Positions 1-8,424 of a DNA stretch of 64,000 bases are shown here, one piece after another; position 1 is the stretch's first letter; each line of letters opens with the position of its first letter. Made by a program: the position numbers and the translations under genes. The DNA is taken from positions 1 through 64,000 of the forward strand of contig NZ_JAUASV010000007.1 of the NCBI RefSeq assembly GCF_030345695.1. The letters are read 5' to 3'. Below the pieces are notes generated by a model. The model saw nothing but the letters and a program-made list of their open reading frames with translations. It ran no database searches and was not told the origin of the DNA. The DNA is from Galbitalea sp. SE-J8 (lineage in GTDB: Bacteria; Actinomycetota; Actinomycetes; Actinomycetales; Microbacteriaceae).

Positions 1-321
1 TCAACGACTCCGAAGAGCCGACGAGGATAATTTGGCATATGACATAGTGCACGCTGTTGAGTTCTCAAGGATCGGACACACCCGCCCCCACACGTCACCG
101 CGCAGGCCCTCGGGGCTGATCTCACATCTCACGATGGACCGTGGGGCATCCGTCCTCGCCGAAGCGTGCGGGATGCCCACGGATTTTCATCGTGTTCGTC
201 GCAGGGTCTCGACCGGGGGCTCGGCTTGGTCTTCCACAGAAGTGGGAGCGCTTGGCGTTCCTGATCGATCCGCTTGAGGCTCGGCCCGCTTCTTCTGCGT
301 TCCGCACCGTTTGGGCGACGG
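1..321 (-). other. rrn leader: rRNA operon leader (5' of 16S rRNA)
   Basis: Read on the minus strand, positions 1-100 contain CTTGAGAACTCAACAGCGTG followed by ATGCCAAATTA. These are hallmarks of the transcribed leader just upstream of 16S rRNA in Microbacteriaceae. The TTGAG-AA-CTCAA palindrome (57-68) matches the boxA-like antitermination region of actinobacterial rrn leaders. The 16S gene itself must lie just left of the window. No convincing protein-coding gene is seen in 1-410. Confidence 0.72.
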
Positions 322-327
322 GTGATT

Positions 328-356
328 ACATTACGCGGAGGTTTCGGCTCGTGCAA
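328..356 (-). promoter_or_regulatory. Putative rRNA operon promoter
   Basis: On the minus strand TTGCAC (356-351) and TAATGT (333-328) are separated by exactly 17 bp, a good sigma70-type promoter. It sits about 270 bp upstream of the rrn leader box, where an rRNA promoter is expected. The start of transcription would fall near 321. Other rrn promoters in the 100-300 region were not resolved. Confidence 0.55.
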
Positions 357-410
357 ATCGGCGCGTGCAGCCCGGGCGTGTCGCCCGCCCGAGGCCCGGA
401 TTCGCGCGGC

Positions 411-818
411 TCAGTCGTCGTGACGGGCCTGGGCTGCGCGACGACGCTCCTCCATGAGCCAGGCCGGCGGCGCCTCGAGCAGCGCGCGGATCTCATCCGT
501 CGTCATGACGTCCGGCTGACCGTGACGCGCGAGGCCCGAGTTCGAGATGCCGAGTCGGCGCGAGACCTCGGACCGGGGATGGGGTCCGTCGGCGCGTAGC
601 GCGACGAGCCACTGGGGCGGGTTCGCGGTCAGAGTGTTGAGCTCGTCGCGGGAGACGGGCCCGGCACGGAACGACTCCGGTGCCGCCGGCAGGTAGATGC
701 CGAGCTTCTTCGCCGCCGTCTCGGGCTTCATGGTCTGCGTCTTCGGCGGCTTGGGCTGCTGGCGGCGGTCTTCGCGCGGGGCGATGCCCTCGGTCGCTGC
801 GCCGGACTGGTCGGTCAT
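411..818 (-). CDS. DUF5997 family protein
   Basis: 135 aa. Residues from about 30 on (MKPETAAKKLGIYLPAAPES, then VSRDELNTLTANPPQWL and a short helix-turn-helix-like stretch GPHPRSEVSRRLGISNSGLA) match the conserved actinobacterial DUF5997 family; its function is unknown. The ATG at 818 gives a 29-residue polar extension before the conserved MKPET start at 731, so the true start could be either. It is divergent from the LysR-type ligand-binding gene at 843, a pairing I recall as recurrent in actinobacteria. The C-terminus is basic (RRRAAQARHDD). Confidence 0.8.
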   Translation of the reverse strand: MTDQSGAATEGIAPREDRRQQPKPPKTQTMKPETAAKKLGIYLPAAPESFRAGPVSRDELNTLTANPPQWLVALRADGPHPRSEVSRRLGISNSGLARHGQPDVMTTDEIRALLEAPPAWLMEERRRAAQARHDD

Positions 819-842
819 GCGGCCCAGGCTAGCCTGACAGCC

Positions 843-1376
843 ATGTCCGCCCCCCTCGTCGTCGCCTTCGTGCCCGGCGTCACCCCCGACAAGTGGGAGC
901 GAGTCTGGCGGGAGCGGATGCGGCGGCATCCGCTCGAGCTGCGCGCGCTGGAGCAGCCGGCGGCGCTCGACGCGCTGCGCGACGGGTCGGCGCACCTCGC
1001 CTTCTTGCGCGACGTCGGGCGCGACGACGAGTTCCACGCGATCCCCCTCTACCGGGAGCAGCCGGTCGTCGTGGCGCCGAAGGACTCGCCGGTCGCCGCA
1101 TTCGACGAGCTGGTGCTCGCGGATCTCGCGGGCGAGCCGCTGGTCGAGGGTTACGAGCCGGCGATGACGCTCGAGCTCGTCGCCGCGGGCACGGGACTCG
1201 CCGTGCTCCCGATGTCCCTCGCGCGCCTGCACGCCCGCAAGGACGTCGTGGCGCGCCCGGTCGCCGACGCGGCCGACACGGGCATCGCACTCGTGTGGCC
1301 GGTCGAGCGCGCACACGAGCTCGCCGACGCGTTCATCGGCGTGGTTCGCGGCCGTACCCCGAACTCCTCGCGCTGA
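843..1376 (+). CDS. Stand-alone LysR-type substrate-binding domain protein
   Basis: 177 aa. The sequence resembles only the C-terminal periplasmic-binding-like effector domain of LysR regulators: an initial beta strand LVVAFVPGV, a middle FHAIPLYREQPVVVAPKDSP and a late VAAGTGLAVLPMSLARL. The N-terminal DNA-binding helix-turn-helix is absent and the start codon leaves no room for one. It is divergent from DUF5997 with only 24 bp between the start codons, so the two may act together, for example as a split sensor and DNA-binding pair. That link is inference. Confidence 0.8.
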   Translation: MSAPLVVAFVPGVTPDKWERVWRERMRRHPLELRALEQPAALDALRDGSAHLAFLRDVGRDDEFHAIPLYREQPVVVAPKDSPVAAFDELVLADLAGEPLVEGYEPAMTLELVAAGTGLAVLPMSLARLHARKDVVARPVADAADTGIALVWPVERAHELADAFIGVVRGRTPNSSR

Positions 1377-1384
1377 GCGACGCA

Positions 1385-1414
1385 GAGCTGAGCTGAGCTG
1401 AGCTGAGCCGAGCA
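1385..1414. repeat. Pentanucleotide repeat (GAGCT)
   Basis: Four perfect GAGCT units followed by GAGCC and GAGCA, directly after the LysR-domain gene. It lies in a 64-bp gap between convergent genes. Confidence 0.8.
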
Positions 1415-1440
1415 GCGCTGCGCAGTGCCGAGAACGGGGC

Positions 1441-1662
1441 TCAGAGCGGATTCGCGCCGCCCTCGGGCCCGTGACCGACGCGCTGCTCGGCCTGGGTCTG
1501 CGCCTCCGGAGAGGCGATCGCGGCCTCCGTCTCGGCGAACGGCGGCACGCCGTTCAGGGCGGCACCGGCCTGCGCCTCGCGACGCCGGCGTCGCTCCTCG
1601 GCGCGCTCGTCCGTGGTGGCGAAGGTGGTCTCGTGCTCTCGTTCGCGCTTGTCGTGCGCCAT
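1441..1662 (-). CDS. Small charged hypothetical protein
   Basis: 73 aa, very rich in Arg and Glu in its N-terminal half (MAHDKREREHETTFATTDER) with an acidic, Gln/Gly-rich C-terminus; likely helical or disordered. The ATG at 1662 is preceded by GGAAGGAC at good spacing, which fixes the start. No family recognised. It is divergent from the RNase HI gene. Confidence 0.6.
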   Translation of the reverse strand: MAHDKREREHETTFATTDERAEERRRRREAQAGAALNGVPPFAETEAAIASPEAQTQAEQRVGHGPEGGANPL

Positions 1663-1817
1663 GGGCGGTCCTTCCGACCGTCGCGACGCTACGCGCGCCG
1701 GCGGCACGCGGCATCCGTTCGCACCCGACGCTCAGGGCGTTGGGTGCCGGCGGACAACGACGGCGGCGGGCGACGGATGCCGGCGGGCGACGCCGGCGGC
1801 ATCCGTACGATGGGCGG

Positions 1818-2582
1818 GTGACGATCACCGCCGCGGCCGACGGGTCCGCCCTGGGCAACCCCGGACCGGCCGGCTGGGCCTGGTACATCGACGAGGAGCA
1901 CTGGGCCGCGGGCGGGTGGCCGCACGCGACCAACAACCGCGGCGAGCTGACGGCGGTGCTCGAGCTGTTCCGCGCGACGGCCCACACCGGCGAGGATCTG
2001 CACGTGCTGTGCGACAGTCAGTACGTCATCAACTGCATCACGAAGTGGATGCCGGGCTGGAAGCGCAAGGGCTGGCGCAAGGCCGACGGCGCACCGGTGC
2101 TCAACGTCGACCTGCTGCGGGAGCTCGACGCCGCGATCGAGGGCCGCGAGTACCGCTTCGAGTGGGTCAAGGGACACGTCGGCCACGTGCTCAATGAGGC
2201 AGCGGATGCGCGCGCCCGCGCGGTCGCGGAGGCGTACCGGGCGAAACGCGACATCCCGACCGGCCCGGGCTTCGGCGCCGGCGCCCCGGAGCCCCCGGAG
2301 CTCGCGGCGGCGGAGCTCGACGCGGTCACGGGCGACGACAACGGGTCGCCGACGGCGGATGAGAGCGGCGCGGATGAGAGCGGCGCGGAGGAGGGCGGCG
2401 CGGAGGAGACCGATCCGACGGACGCCGTCCTCGACGCGGACGACGCGCTGTTCACCCTCGAGCCGGACCTGCACGAGGTGACCGTGCTGCTCACCGACGA
2501 GGAGTGGGCGCGGCTCACCGCGCAGGCGCGCAGCGCGGGCGTGAGCGTCGAGGAGCTCGTGCGCTCCCGCATCGGCGCGTAG
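1818..2582 (+). CDS. rnhA: Ribonuclease HI with C-terminal extension
   Basis: 254 aa from a GTG start. Residues 1-140 form a complete RNase H fold: D8 in ADGSALGNPGPAG, E43 in NNRGEL, D66 in CDSQYV, H123 and D130 (NEAADARA) are the expected metal-binding and catalytic residues for cleaving RNA in RNA:DNA hybrids. After residue 150 there is an acidic low-complexity linker (repeated ADESG / AEEGG). A final segment, HEVTVLLTDEEWARLTAQA then VSVEELVRSRIG, resembles a ribbon-helix-helix DNA-binding motif. The GTG was chosen because the conserved domain starts immediately after it. The stop codon is the first base triplet of a 28-bp tandem repeat. Confidence 0.9.
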   Translation: MTITAAADGSALGNPGPAGWAWYIDEEHWAAGGWPHATNNRGELTAVLELFRATAHTGEDLHVLCDSQYVINCITKWMPGWKRKGWRKADGAPVLNVDLLRELDAAIEGREYRFEWVKGHVGHVLNEAADARARAVAEAYRAKRDIPTGPGFGAGAPEPPELAAAELDAVTGDDNGSPTADESGADESGAEEGGAEETDPTDAVLDADDALFTLEPDLHEVTVLLTDEEWARLTAQARSAGVSVEELVRSRIGA

Positions 2583-2690
2583 CCGGTCCGCGCGCGGGTG
2601 CCGCGTGTAGCCGGTCCCCGCGCGGGTGCCGCGTGTAGCCGGTCCCCGCGCGGGTGCCGCGTGGCGCCGCGCGCGGGTGCCGCGCGGCGC
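2580..2690. repeat. 28-bp tandem repeat array
   Basis: Three nearly identical 28-bp units begin at 2580, 2608 and 2636, each starting TAGCCGGTCC and ending GCCGCGTG. A degenerate fourth (GCGCCGCGCGCGGGTGCCGC) follows to about 2690. The first unit includes the rnhA stop codon TAG. Confidence 0.9.
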
Positions 2691-2759
2691 CGCGCCCCGC
2701 GGCTGACTGTTGTTCCGGAGCGGTTCCGTCGCGCCCGGTGCCGGCCGCACACTGAACGC

Positions 2760-3191
2760 ATGCCGCTGCTCGACGAGGCCCCGCCCACATCCGTCGCCCG
2801 CACCCTCGGCCGCCTCGCCGCCGGCGGGGTGCTCGTGCTCGCCGGGATCACGCACCTCACGGTGGCGCGTCGCGCGTTCCGCGCCCAGGTGCCCGACTGG
2901 GTGCCGATCGACCCGGATGCCACGGTGCTGCTCTCCGGCGTCGCCGAGATCGCGCTCGGCTCGGCGCTCGTCGGGTTGCCGACGCGGCGCGTGCCCGTCG
3001 GCTGGGCGGCCGCGGCGTTCTTCACGGCGATCTTCCCCGGCAACGTCTCGCAGTTCGTGCACGGTCGCGACGCGTTCGGACTCGACACCGACGCGAAGCG
3101 GCTCGCCCGGCTGCCGTTGCAGGCGGTGCTCGTCGCGGGCGTGCTGTGGGCGACCGGCGCGTGGCGGGATCGGCCTCGCCGGTCGCGCTGA
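2760..3191 (+). CDS. DoxX-like small membrane protein
   Basis: 143 aa with about four hydrophobic segments (LAAGGVLVLAGITHLTV; ATVLLSGVAEIALGSALVGL; VGWAAAAFFTAIFPGNV; LQAVLVAGVLWATGAW). The GITHL and FPGNVSQFVHGRDAFGLDTD patterns match DoxX-family membrane proteins. DoxX proteins are linked to redox or thiol stress in other bacteria, but the role here is unknown. It stands alone between repeat-rich gaps. Confidence 0.75.
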   Translation: MPLLDEAPPTSVARTLGRLAAGGVLVLAGITHLTVARRAFRAQVPDWVPIDPDATVLLSGVAEIALGSALVGLPTRRVPVGWAAAAFFTAIFPGNVSQFVHGRDAFGLDTDAKRLARLPLQAVLVAGVLWATGAWRDRPRRSR

Positions 3192-3272
3192 CCACTCCTC
3201 CCCAGCCACCGGGGCGCGCGGAGTGCACCCCGGCGCACGCGGAGGCGTCCGGCGGCGCGCACGCTGGCGCGC

Positions 3273-3683
3273 ATGACGATCCCCCGCTACGACGACACCA
3301 TCGACTCCCCGTTGCGCACCGGCGAGAACATCCTCGACCGCGTGCACGACCTCATCGGACCGGCCTGCCGGGCGCAGACCTGGTTCCTCTTCGTCGACGA
3401 CGACGACGTGCAGCTGCCGCTGCTCATCCCCATCGACGACGTGCCCGAGGACGCCGCGGTCGACGCGACCGGCGCGGCCATGGCCTCGCTCTGCGATGCG
3501 GCGGGCGCTGCGGCGATGATCGTGGTGATCGAGAGTCCCGGCACGCACGAGCTGACGGATGCCGACCGGGCCTGGGCGCGCGTCGTGCGCGATGCGGCGC
3601 TCGCCGTCGACGTCGAGCTGCGCGCCCTGCTGCTCAGCCACGACCACGGCGTGCGGGCGCTCGCGCCCGACGACCTGTTGTAG
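3273..3683 (+). CDS. Conserved hypothetical protein
   Basis: 136 aa, acidic and soluble. The N-terminus is MTIPRYDDTIDSPLRTGENI, followed by a core of alternating strands and helices (TWFLFVDDDDVQLPLLIPID; GAAAMIVVIES; VELRALLLSHDHGVRAL). The length and pattern suggest a small globular alpha/beta domain. No family, catalytic motif, signal peptide or membrane span was recognised. The gene is followed by a 750-bp non-coding repeat array. Confidence 0.7.
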   Translation: MTIPRYDDTIDSPLRTGENILDRVHDLIGPACRAQTWFLFVDDDDVQLPLLIPIDDVPEDAAVDATGAAMASLCDAAGAAAMIVVIESPGTHELTDADRAWARVVRDAALAVDVELRALLLSHDHGVRALAPDDLL

Positions 3684-3717
3684 CCGGCGACCCTTCGCCG
3701 CCCGAGCGACTCCCCGC

Positions 3718-4405
3718 GCTCCGCTGGTCGACGAGCGCGCGACCCCCGCCGGTCGGGAGCGCGCAACCCCCGCCGGTCGAGGAGCGCGCAACCCGCCGGT
3801 CGAGCAGCGCGCAACGAAGTCGCCCGCGTCTCGAGACCAACACCGATCCCCCACGGCAGGCGAAAGGTCTCGAGACGCCCGAATGGTCTCGAGACGCCGG
3901 CTCGCTGCGCTCGCAGGCTCCTCGACCAACGGCCGCAGCGCACGACCCCCGCTGGTCGAGGAGCGCACAACCCCCGCCGGTCGAGGAGCGCGCGACGCAG
4001 TCGCCCGCGTCTCGAGACCACCACCGACCCCCACCGACAGACGAATGGTCTCGAGACGCCGGCTCGCTGCGCTCGCAGGCTCCTCGACCAACGGCGGAGG
4101 CGCACGACCCCCGCTGGTCGAGGAGCGCGCGACGCAGTCGCCCGCGTCTCGAGACCACCACGGACCCTCACCGACAGACGAATGGTCTCGAGACGCCGGC
4201 TCGCTGCGCTCGCAGGCTCCTCGACCAACGGCGGAGGCGCACAACCCCCGCTGGTCGAGGAGCGCGCGACGAAGTCGCCCGCGTCTCGAGACCACCACGG
4301 ACCCCCACCGACAGATGAATGGTCTCGAGACGCCGGCTCGCTGCGCTCGCAGGCTCCTCGACCAACGGCGGGCGGGGGCGCACGACCAACGGAGCTGCAG
4401 GAGCG
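3718..4405. repeat. 137-bp tandem array of paired palindromic repeats
   Basis: This 749-bp gap has no gene. It holds units starting at 3881, 4043, 4180 and 4317; the last three are exactly 137 bp apart. Each unit carries TGGTCTCGAGACGCCGGCTC ... GGCTCCTCGACCA and then its approximate inverted copy TGGTCGAGGAGCGC ... GTCTCGAGACCA, so every unit is a pair of REP-like palindromes in opposite orientation. Upstream (3718-3880) are degraded half-units. A single related copy lies at 12751-12791. No REP-associated transposase is present in the window. Confidence 0.85.
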
Positions 4406-4432
4406 CACGACGCGGGTGCGTACGCTCGTAGC

Positions 4433-5305
4433 GTGCCCACCGCATCCGCGCCGTTCGCGATCCGCGAGACGCTCGACGCCGCCGCGTGGCGTGCCCGGGC
4501 GGCGTCGCACGCCGAGCGCGCGGACGCGATGACCGCGGGCTGGCGCGCCCGCGCCGGCACCGGCCGCACGCATCCGGTCGAGGACTTCCTGTTCACCTAC
4601 TACCCGTACAAGCCCGCGCAGCTGCGGAAGTGGCATCCGGGAGCGGGCGTCGCGCTCGCCGACGCCGCCGAACGCGCCCAGTGGGCGTTCTACGCGGTCG
4701 ACGACGACGACGTCGCCCACGTCGACGGGGCCGCGTTCGTCGAGCGCCACGGCCGCAACGTCGGCTTCATCGCGTCGCTGCTCGAGCGCACGGCCGGGCG
4801 CACCGCCAACCTCGCGTGCTTCGGGCTGCACGAGTGGGCGATGGTGTACCGCGCCGAGGAGCACCGGCACGCCGTGCCGCTGCGGCTCGGCCAGACCGGA
4901 ACGGATGCCGTGGTCCAGCAGCACCGCATCGCGTGCTCGCACGTCGACGCGTTCCGGTTCTTCACCGCCGCCGCGGTGCCGCTCAACCGCCTGCAGCCGA
5001 CGCGGGAGAACCAGCCCGACCTCGAGCAGCCCGGCTGCCTGCACGCCGGCATGGACCTGTACAAGTGGGCGACGAAGCTCGGCCCGCTCGTGCCCGGGGA
5101 GCTGCTGCTCGACTGCTTCGAGCTCGCCCGCGACATCCGGGACCTCGACATGCGCGCCTCGCCGTACGACCTGGCCGACCTCGGCTACGCGCCCGTGCCG
5201 ATCGAGACGCCCGCGGGCAGGGCCGCCTACTCGCGCGCCCAGCGCGGGTTCGCCGAGCGCGGCGCCGCGCTGCGCGCCCGGCTGATCGCTGCCGCGCGAG
5301 CCTGA
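4433..5305 (+). CDS. Conserved actinobacterial protein, often labelled 3-methyladenine DNA glycosylase
   Basis: 290 aa from GTG at 4433. The motifs HPVEDFLFTYYPYKPAQLRK, GLHEWAMVYR, HVDAFRFFT, RENQPDLEQPGCLHAGMDLY and LLDCFELARDIRDLDMRASP match a conserved actinobacterial family. Databases commonly name it 3-methyladenine DNA glycosylase, but I see no helix-hairpin-helix or glycosylase active-site motif, so that activity is not supported by the sequence. The start lies just past the last palindromic repeat. Reading further upstream in frame would translate the repeat and is not credible. Confidence 0.75.
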   Translation: MPTASAPFAIRETLDAAAWRARAASHAERADAMTAGWRARAGTGRTHPVEDFLFTYYPYKPAQLRKWHPGAGVALADAAERAQWAFYAVDDDDVAHVDGAAFVERHGRNVGFIASLLERTAGRTANLACFGLHEWAMVYRAEEHRHAVPLRLGQTGTDAVVQQHRIACSHVDAFRFFTAAAVPLNRLQPTRENQPDLEQPGCLHAGMDLYKWATKLGPLVPGELLLDCFELARDIRDLDMRASPYDLADLGYAPVPIETPAGRAAYSRAQRGFAERGAALRARLIAAARA

Positions 5306-5306
5306 C

Positions 5307-5350
5307 CGGCCGGTTGCCCGGTCGGCCGGTTGCCCGGTCGGCCGGTCGGC
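5307..5350. repeat. 16-bp tandem repeat
   Basis: About 2.7 copies of CGGCCGGTTGCCCGGT fill most of the 66-bp gap between the glycosylase-labelled gene and the helicase gene. Confidence 0.8.
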
Positions 5351-5371
5351 GGTGCGTGACAGCATGAGGAC

Positions 5372-8329
5372 ATGCCCGTCGAGTCGTCACGCGCCGCCCG
5401 CGCGGAAGGCGAGGCGACGGCATCCGGTCCCGGCTGGCGGGAGCGCGTGCGCGCGCTGAGCGCCGACGAGCCCGACGCGGTCGAGCGCCCCCGGGTGGGC
5501 CTGCAGCTCACCGTCCGCGAGCTGGTACGCCCGGCGGACTCACCGTGGAGCGCACCGAAGGGCACGCGCGCCGACGGCATCCGCAGCACCGGCTCGTACC
5601 GGCTCGGAGCACGGCCCGTGACGCTCAGCCCGGCCGGCCAGTGGGTCTCGTCGGGCACCGGATGGACGCAGTACAGCTACGTCAGCCACCGCCTCCCGCT
5701 GGATCCGCGGCACGTGCGCTGGCTCACCGAGTTCGCGTCGCTCCACCGCTCCACCCGGCCGGCATCGACCCCGCAGGAGAGCGCCTTCCTCTACCTCGAC
5801 GACTTCGGCTCGCCCCTGCTCTGGGCGCTGCTCGAGAGCGCCGCCGCCCTCGACATCGCGCTCGTGACGGGCGCGCGCACAGCCGACGTGGCGACGATCC
5901 GCTCGGGCCGCGTGCGGCTCGACGCGCGGCGCGCGCACGGCCGGCTCGCGCTGTCCCCCGCCCTCGAGATCGTCGGCGGCCCGGCGGATGAGGCACCGCC
6001 CCGGCCGGAACCTCTCGTCCTCGGCGCGCACGACGGCATCCTCACAGGCCCCATCGGGGACCACGGCCTCTACCGGGCCACGCTCGATCCGCCACGGGTC
6101 GAGCTGATCCGGCTCGACCGCGCCCTCTCGCCCGAGCTCGCCGGCCTGCTGAGCATCGGCGAGCCGCTCGCCGTGCCGGAGGCCGAGGCCGACGAGTTCG
6201 TGCGCGACTACTACCCGCGGCTCGCGAGCGCCGTCCCGGTCGCGAGCGCCGACGCATCCGTGCCGCTGCCGGCCGTGCGTCCGCCGTCACTGCTGCTCAC
6301 GGTCGAGACGAAGCCCGACGACGTCATCGAGCTGACCTGGGAGTGGGAGCAGGGCGTGCACCGCATGCCGGCGCCCGACGAGGGCCCGAGCGGCGTGCTG
6401 CGCGGCATCGACGCCGCGCTGTTCGCGGCCGAGCGGTTGCCCGGGCTCGAGGCGCGGCCCGACGTGCGCGTCGTGTTCGTCGGCGGGCGTCCCGACTACC
6501 GCGAGCTCACGGCCACCCCGAGCCTCACGATCACGACGGTGCCGACCGACGACCCGGACTGGTTCGACCTCGGCGTGCTCGTGCGGGTGAATGGCCGCGA
6601 GGTCTCGTTCCGGCAGATCTTCACGGCGATCGCGCGCGGCAGATCGCGGCTGCTGCTCATCGACAAGACGTATCTCAACGTCGAACAGCCGGTCTTCGAC
6701 GGGCTGCGTCGGCTCATCGAGGAGGCCGGGGAGCTCGGCGAGTGGGAGCCGCGGCCGCGCATCAGCCGCTACCAGGTGGAGCTGTGGAGCGCGTTCGAGG
6801 AGCTCGCCGACGAGACCGTCGAGGCGACCGAGTGGCGCGCGGCGGTCGACGCGCTGCGGTCGTCCGCCGCGCCCGCCGAGGTGCCGGTGCCCGCCGGGCT
6901 CGTCGCCGAGCTGCGACCGTACCAGCGCGAGGGCTTCGCGTGGCTCGCGACGCTGTGGCAGCACCGGCTCGGCGGCCTGCTCGCCGACGACATGGGCCTC
7001 GGCAAGACGCTGCAGGCGATCGCCCTCATGCTGCACGCGCGCTGGAGCTATGAGCCACGCGCCAGCGTCGCCGCGACGCCAGCGCCGAGGGAGCCTGCGA
7101 CCGAGGATGGTCTGCCTCCGTTCCTCGTCGTCGCGCCGACATCCGTGCTGCCGTCCTGGGCCGCCGAGCTCGCGCGGTTCGCGCCCGGCCTCGACGTGCA
7201 GCTGATCGAGAACCGGCGCACGGCGGCGCGACCGGACGCGGATGTCGTCGTCACGTCCTACGCGCTCCTGCGGCTCGAGGCACGCCGCTTCGCCGCCGGG
7301 CGCTGGGCCGCGCTCGTGCTCGACGAGGCGCAGGCGGTGAAGAACCCGCGCTCGCGCGTGCACGAGGCGGTCGCGGGCGTCGGCGCCCCGCTCGTCTACG
7401 CCCTCACCGGCACGCCGATGGAGAACTCGCTCGGCGACCTGTGGACGCTGCTGCGCCTCACCTCCCCCGGACTGTTCGCGTCGCACCACCGGTTCACCGA
7501 GTCGTTCCGGGTACCGATCGAGGCGGGATCGCCGTCGCGGCTCGCCGAGCTGCGACGGCGGATGCGCCCCTTCGTGCTGCGGCGCACGAAGGAGCTCGTC
7601 GCGCCCGAGCTGCCCGCGCGCCAGGAGCAGGTGCTCGCGGTCGACCTCGATCCGCGGCACCGGGCGATCTACGACCGCGTGCTGCAGACCGAGCGCAAGA
7701 AGGTGCTCGGCCTCATCGACGACCTCGACCGGCAGCGGTTCATCGTGTTCCGCTCGATCACCCTGCTGCGGCTGCTCGCGCTCGACCCGGCGCTCATCGA
7801 CGACGAGGACTACGGCGACGTCATCGCGGCCAAGGCGGATGCGCTGCTCGAGCGGGTGCGCGAGCTCGTCGCCGAGGGGCACCGCGCGCTCGTGTTCAGC
7901 CAGTTCACGTCGTACCTCGCGCGGATCGGTGCGCGGCTCGACGCGGAGGGGATCGGCTACGAGTACCTCGACGGGTCGACGCTCAGGCGCGGCGAGGTCG
8001 TGGACCGGTTCCGCGAGGGCGACGCGCCGCTATTCCTCATCAGCCTCAAGGCGGGGGGCGTCGGCCTCACCCTCACCGAGGCGGACTACGTCTTCCTGCT
8101 CGACCCGTGGTGGAATCCGGCCGCCGAGCGTCAGGCGATCGACCGGACTCACCGGATCGGGCAGACGAGGCCGGTCACGATATACCGGCTCGTCGCACGC
8201 GACACGGTCGAGGAGAAGGTCATGGCCCTGCGCGACCGCAAAGCCGGGCTCACGGATGCGGTGCTCGACGCCGACGCGGCGTTCGCGTCCGCGCTCGACG
8301 CCGACGACATCCGTGCCCTGCTGAGCTGA
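5372..8329 (+). CDS. SNF2-family DEAD/DEAH-box helicase (DNA translocase)
   Basis: 985 aa. The C-terminal half is a full SNF2 ATPase: Walker A DDMGLGKT (G542-T546), DEAQ box (651-654), LTGTPMENSLGDLW, then helicase C with LVFSQFTSYL, SLKAGGVGLTLTEAD and DPWWNPAAERQAIDRTHRIG. The N-terminal 500 residues are the variable region typical of bacterial SNF2 proteins. I saw no CxH...C zinc SWIM cluster, unlike many relatives. Such proteins translocate on double-stranded DNA and are linked to repair or transcription recycling. The start ATG follows TGAGGA. It appears monocistronic. Confidence 0.9.
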   Translation: MPVESSRAARAEGEATASGPGWRERVRALSADEPDAVERPRVGLQLTVRELVRPADSPWSAPKGTRADGIRSTGSYRLGARPVTLSPAGQWVSSGTGWTQYSYVSHRLPLDPRHVRWLTEFASLHRSTRPASTPQESAFLYLDDFGSPLLWALLESAAALDIALVTGARTADVATIRSGRVRLDARRAHGRLALSPALEIVGGPADEAPPRPEPLVLGAHDGILTGPIGDHGLYRATLDPPRVELIRLDRALSPELAGLLSIGEPLAVPEAEADEFVRDYYPRLASAVPVASADASVPLPAVRPPSLLLTVETKPDDVIELTWEWEQGVHRMPAPDEGPSGVLRGIDAALFAAERLPGLEARPDVRVVFVGGRPDYRELTATPSLTITTVPTDDPDWFDLGVLVRVNGREVSFRQIFTAIARGRSRLLLIDKTYLNVEQPVFDGLRRLIEEAGELGEWEPRPRISRYQVELWSAFEELADETVEATEWRAAVDALRSSAAPAEVPVPAGLVAELRPYQREGFAWLATLWQHRLGGLLADDMGLGKTLQAIALMLHARWSYEPRASVAATPAPREPATEDGLPPFLVVAPTSVLPSWAAELARFAPGLDVQLIENRRTAARPDADVVVTSYALLRLEARRFAAGRWAALVLDEAQAVKNPRSRVHEAVAGVGAPLVYALTGTPMENSLGDLWTLLRLTSPGLFASHHRFTESFRVPIEAGSPSRLAELRRRMRPFVLRRTKELVAPELPARQEQVLAVDLDPRHRAIYDRVLQTERKKVLGLIDDLDRQRFIVFRSITLLRLLALDPALIDDEDYGDVIAAKADALLERVRELVAEGHRALVFSQFTSYLARIGARLDAEGIGYEYLDGSTLRRGEVVDRFREGDAPLFLISLKAGGVGLTLTEADYVFLLDPWWNPAAERQAIDRTHRIGQTRPVTIYRLVARDTVEEKVMALRDRKAGLTDAVLDADAAFASALDADDIRALLS

Positions 8330-8424
8330 CCATTCCGGCTCGGGCGCTTCCCTCGCGTCGGCCCGATTATTACGCTGTGTTACGTCGGGCGGCGCTCGCC
8401 CGCGGCGCGGACGAAGGAGCAGCC

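Noticed and set aside
1-410. Several open frames of 60-150 codons on both strands
   Set aside because: They overlap the rRNA leader and promoter, have poor codon bias and no ribosome sites.
3718-4405. A CRISPR array
   Set aside because: Units are 137 bp and fully repeated, with no variable spacers of regular 30-40 bp size and no cas genes.
3684-4432. Long open frames across the palindromic repeat array
   Set aside because: They translate the same repeat over and over in several frames; open frames are expected by chance at this GC content.
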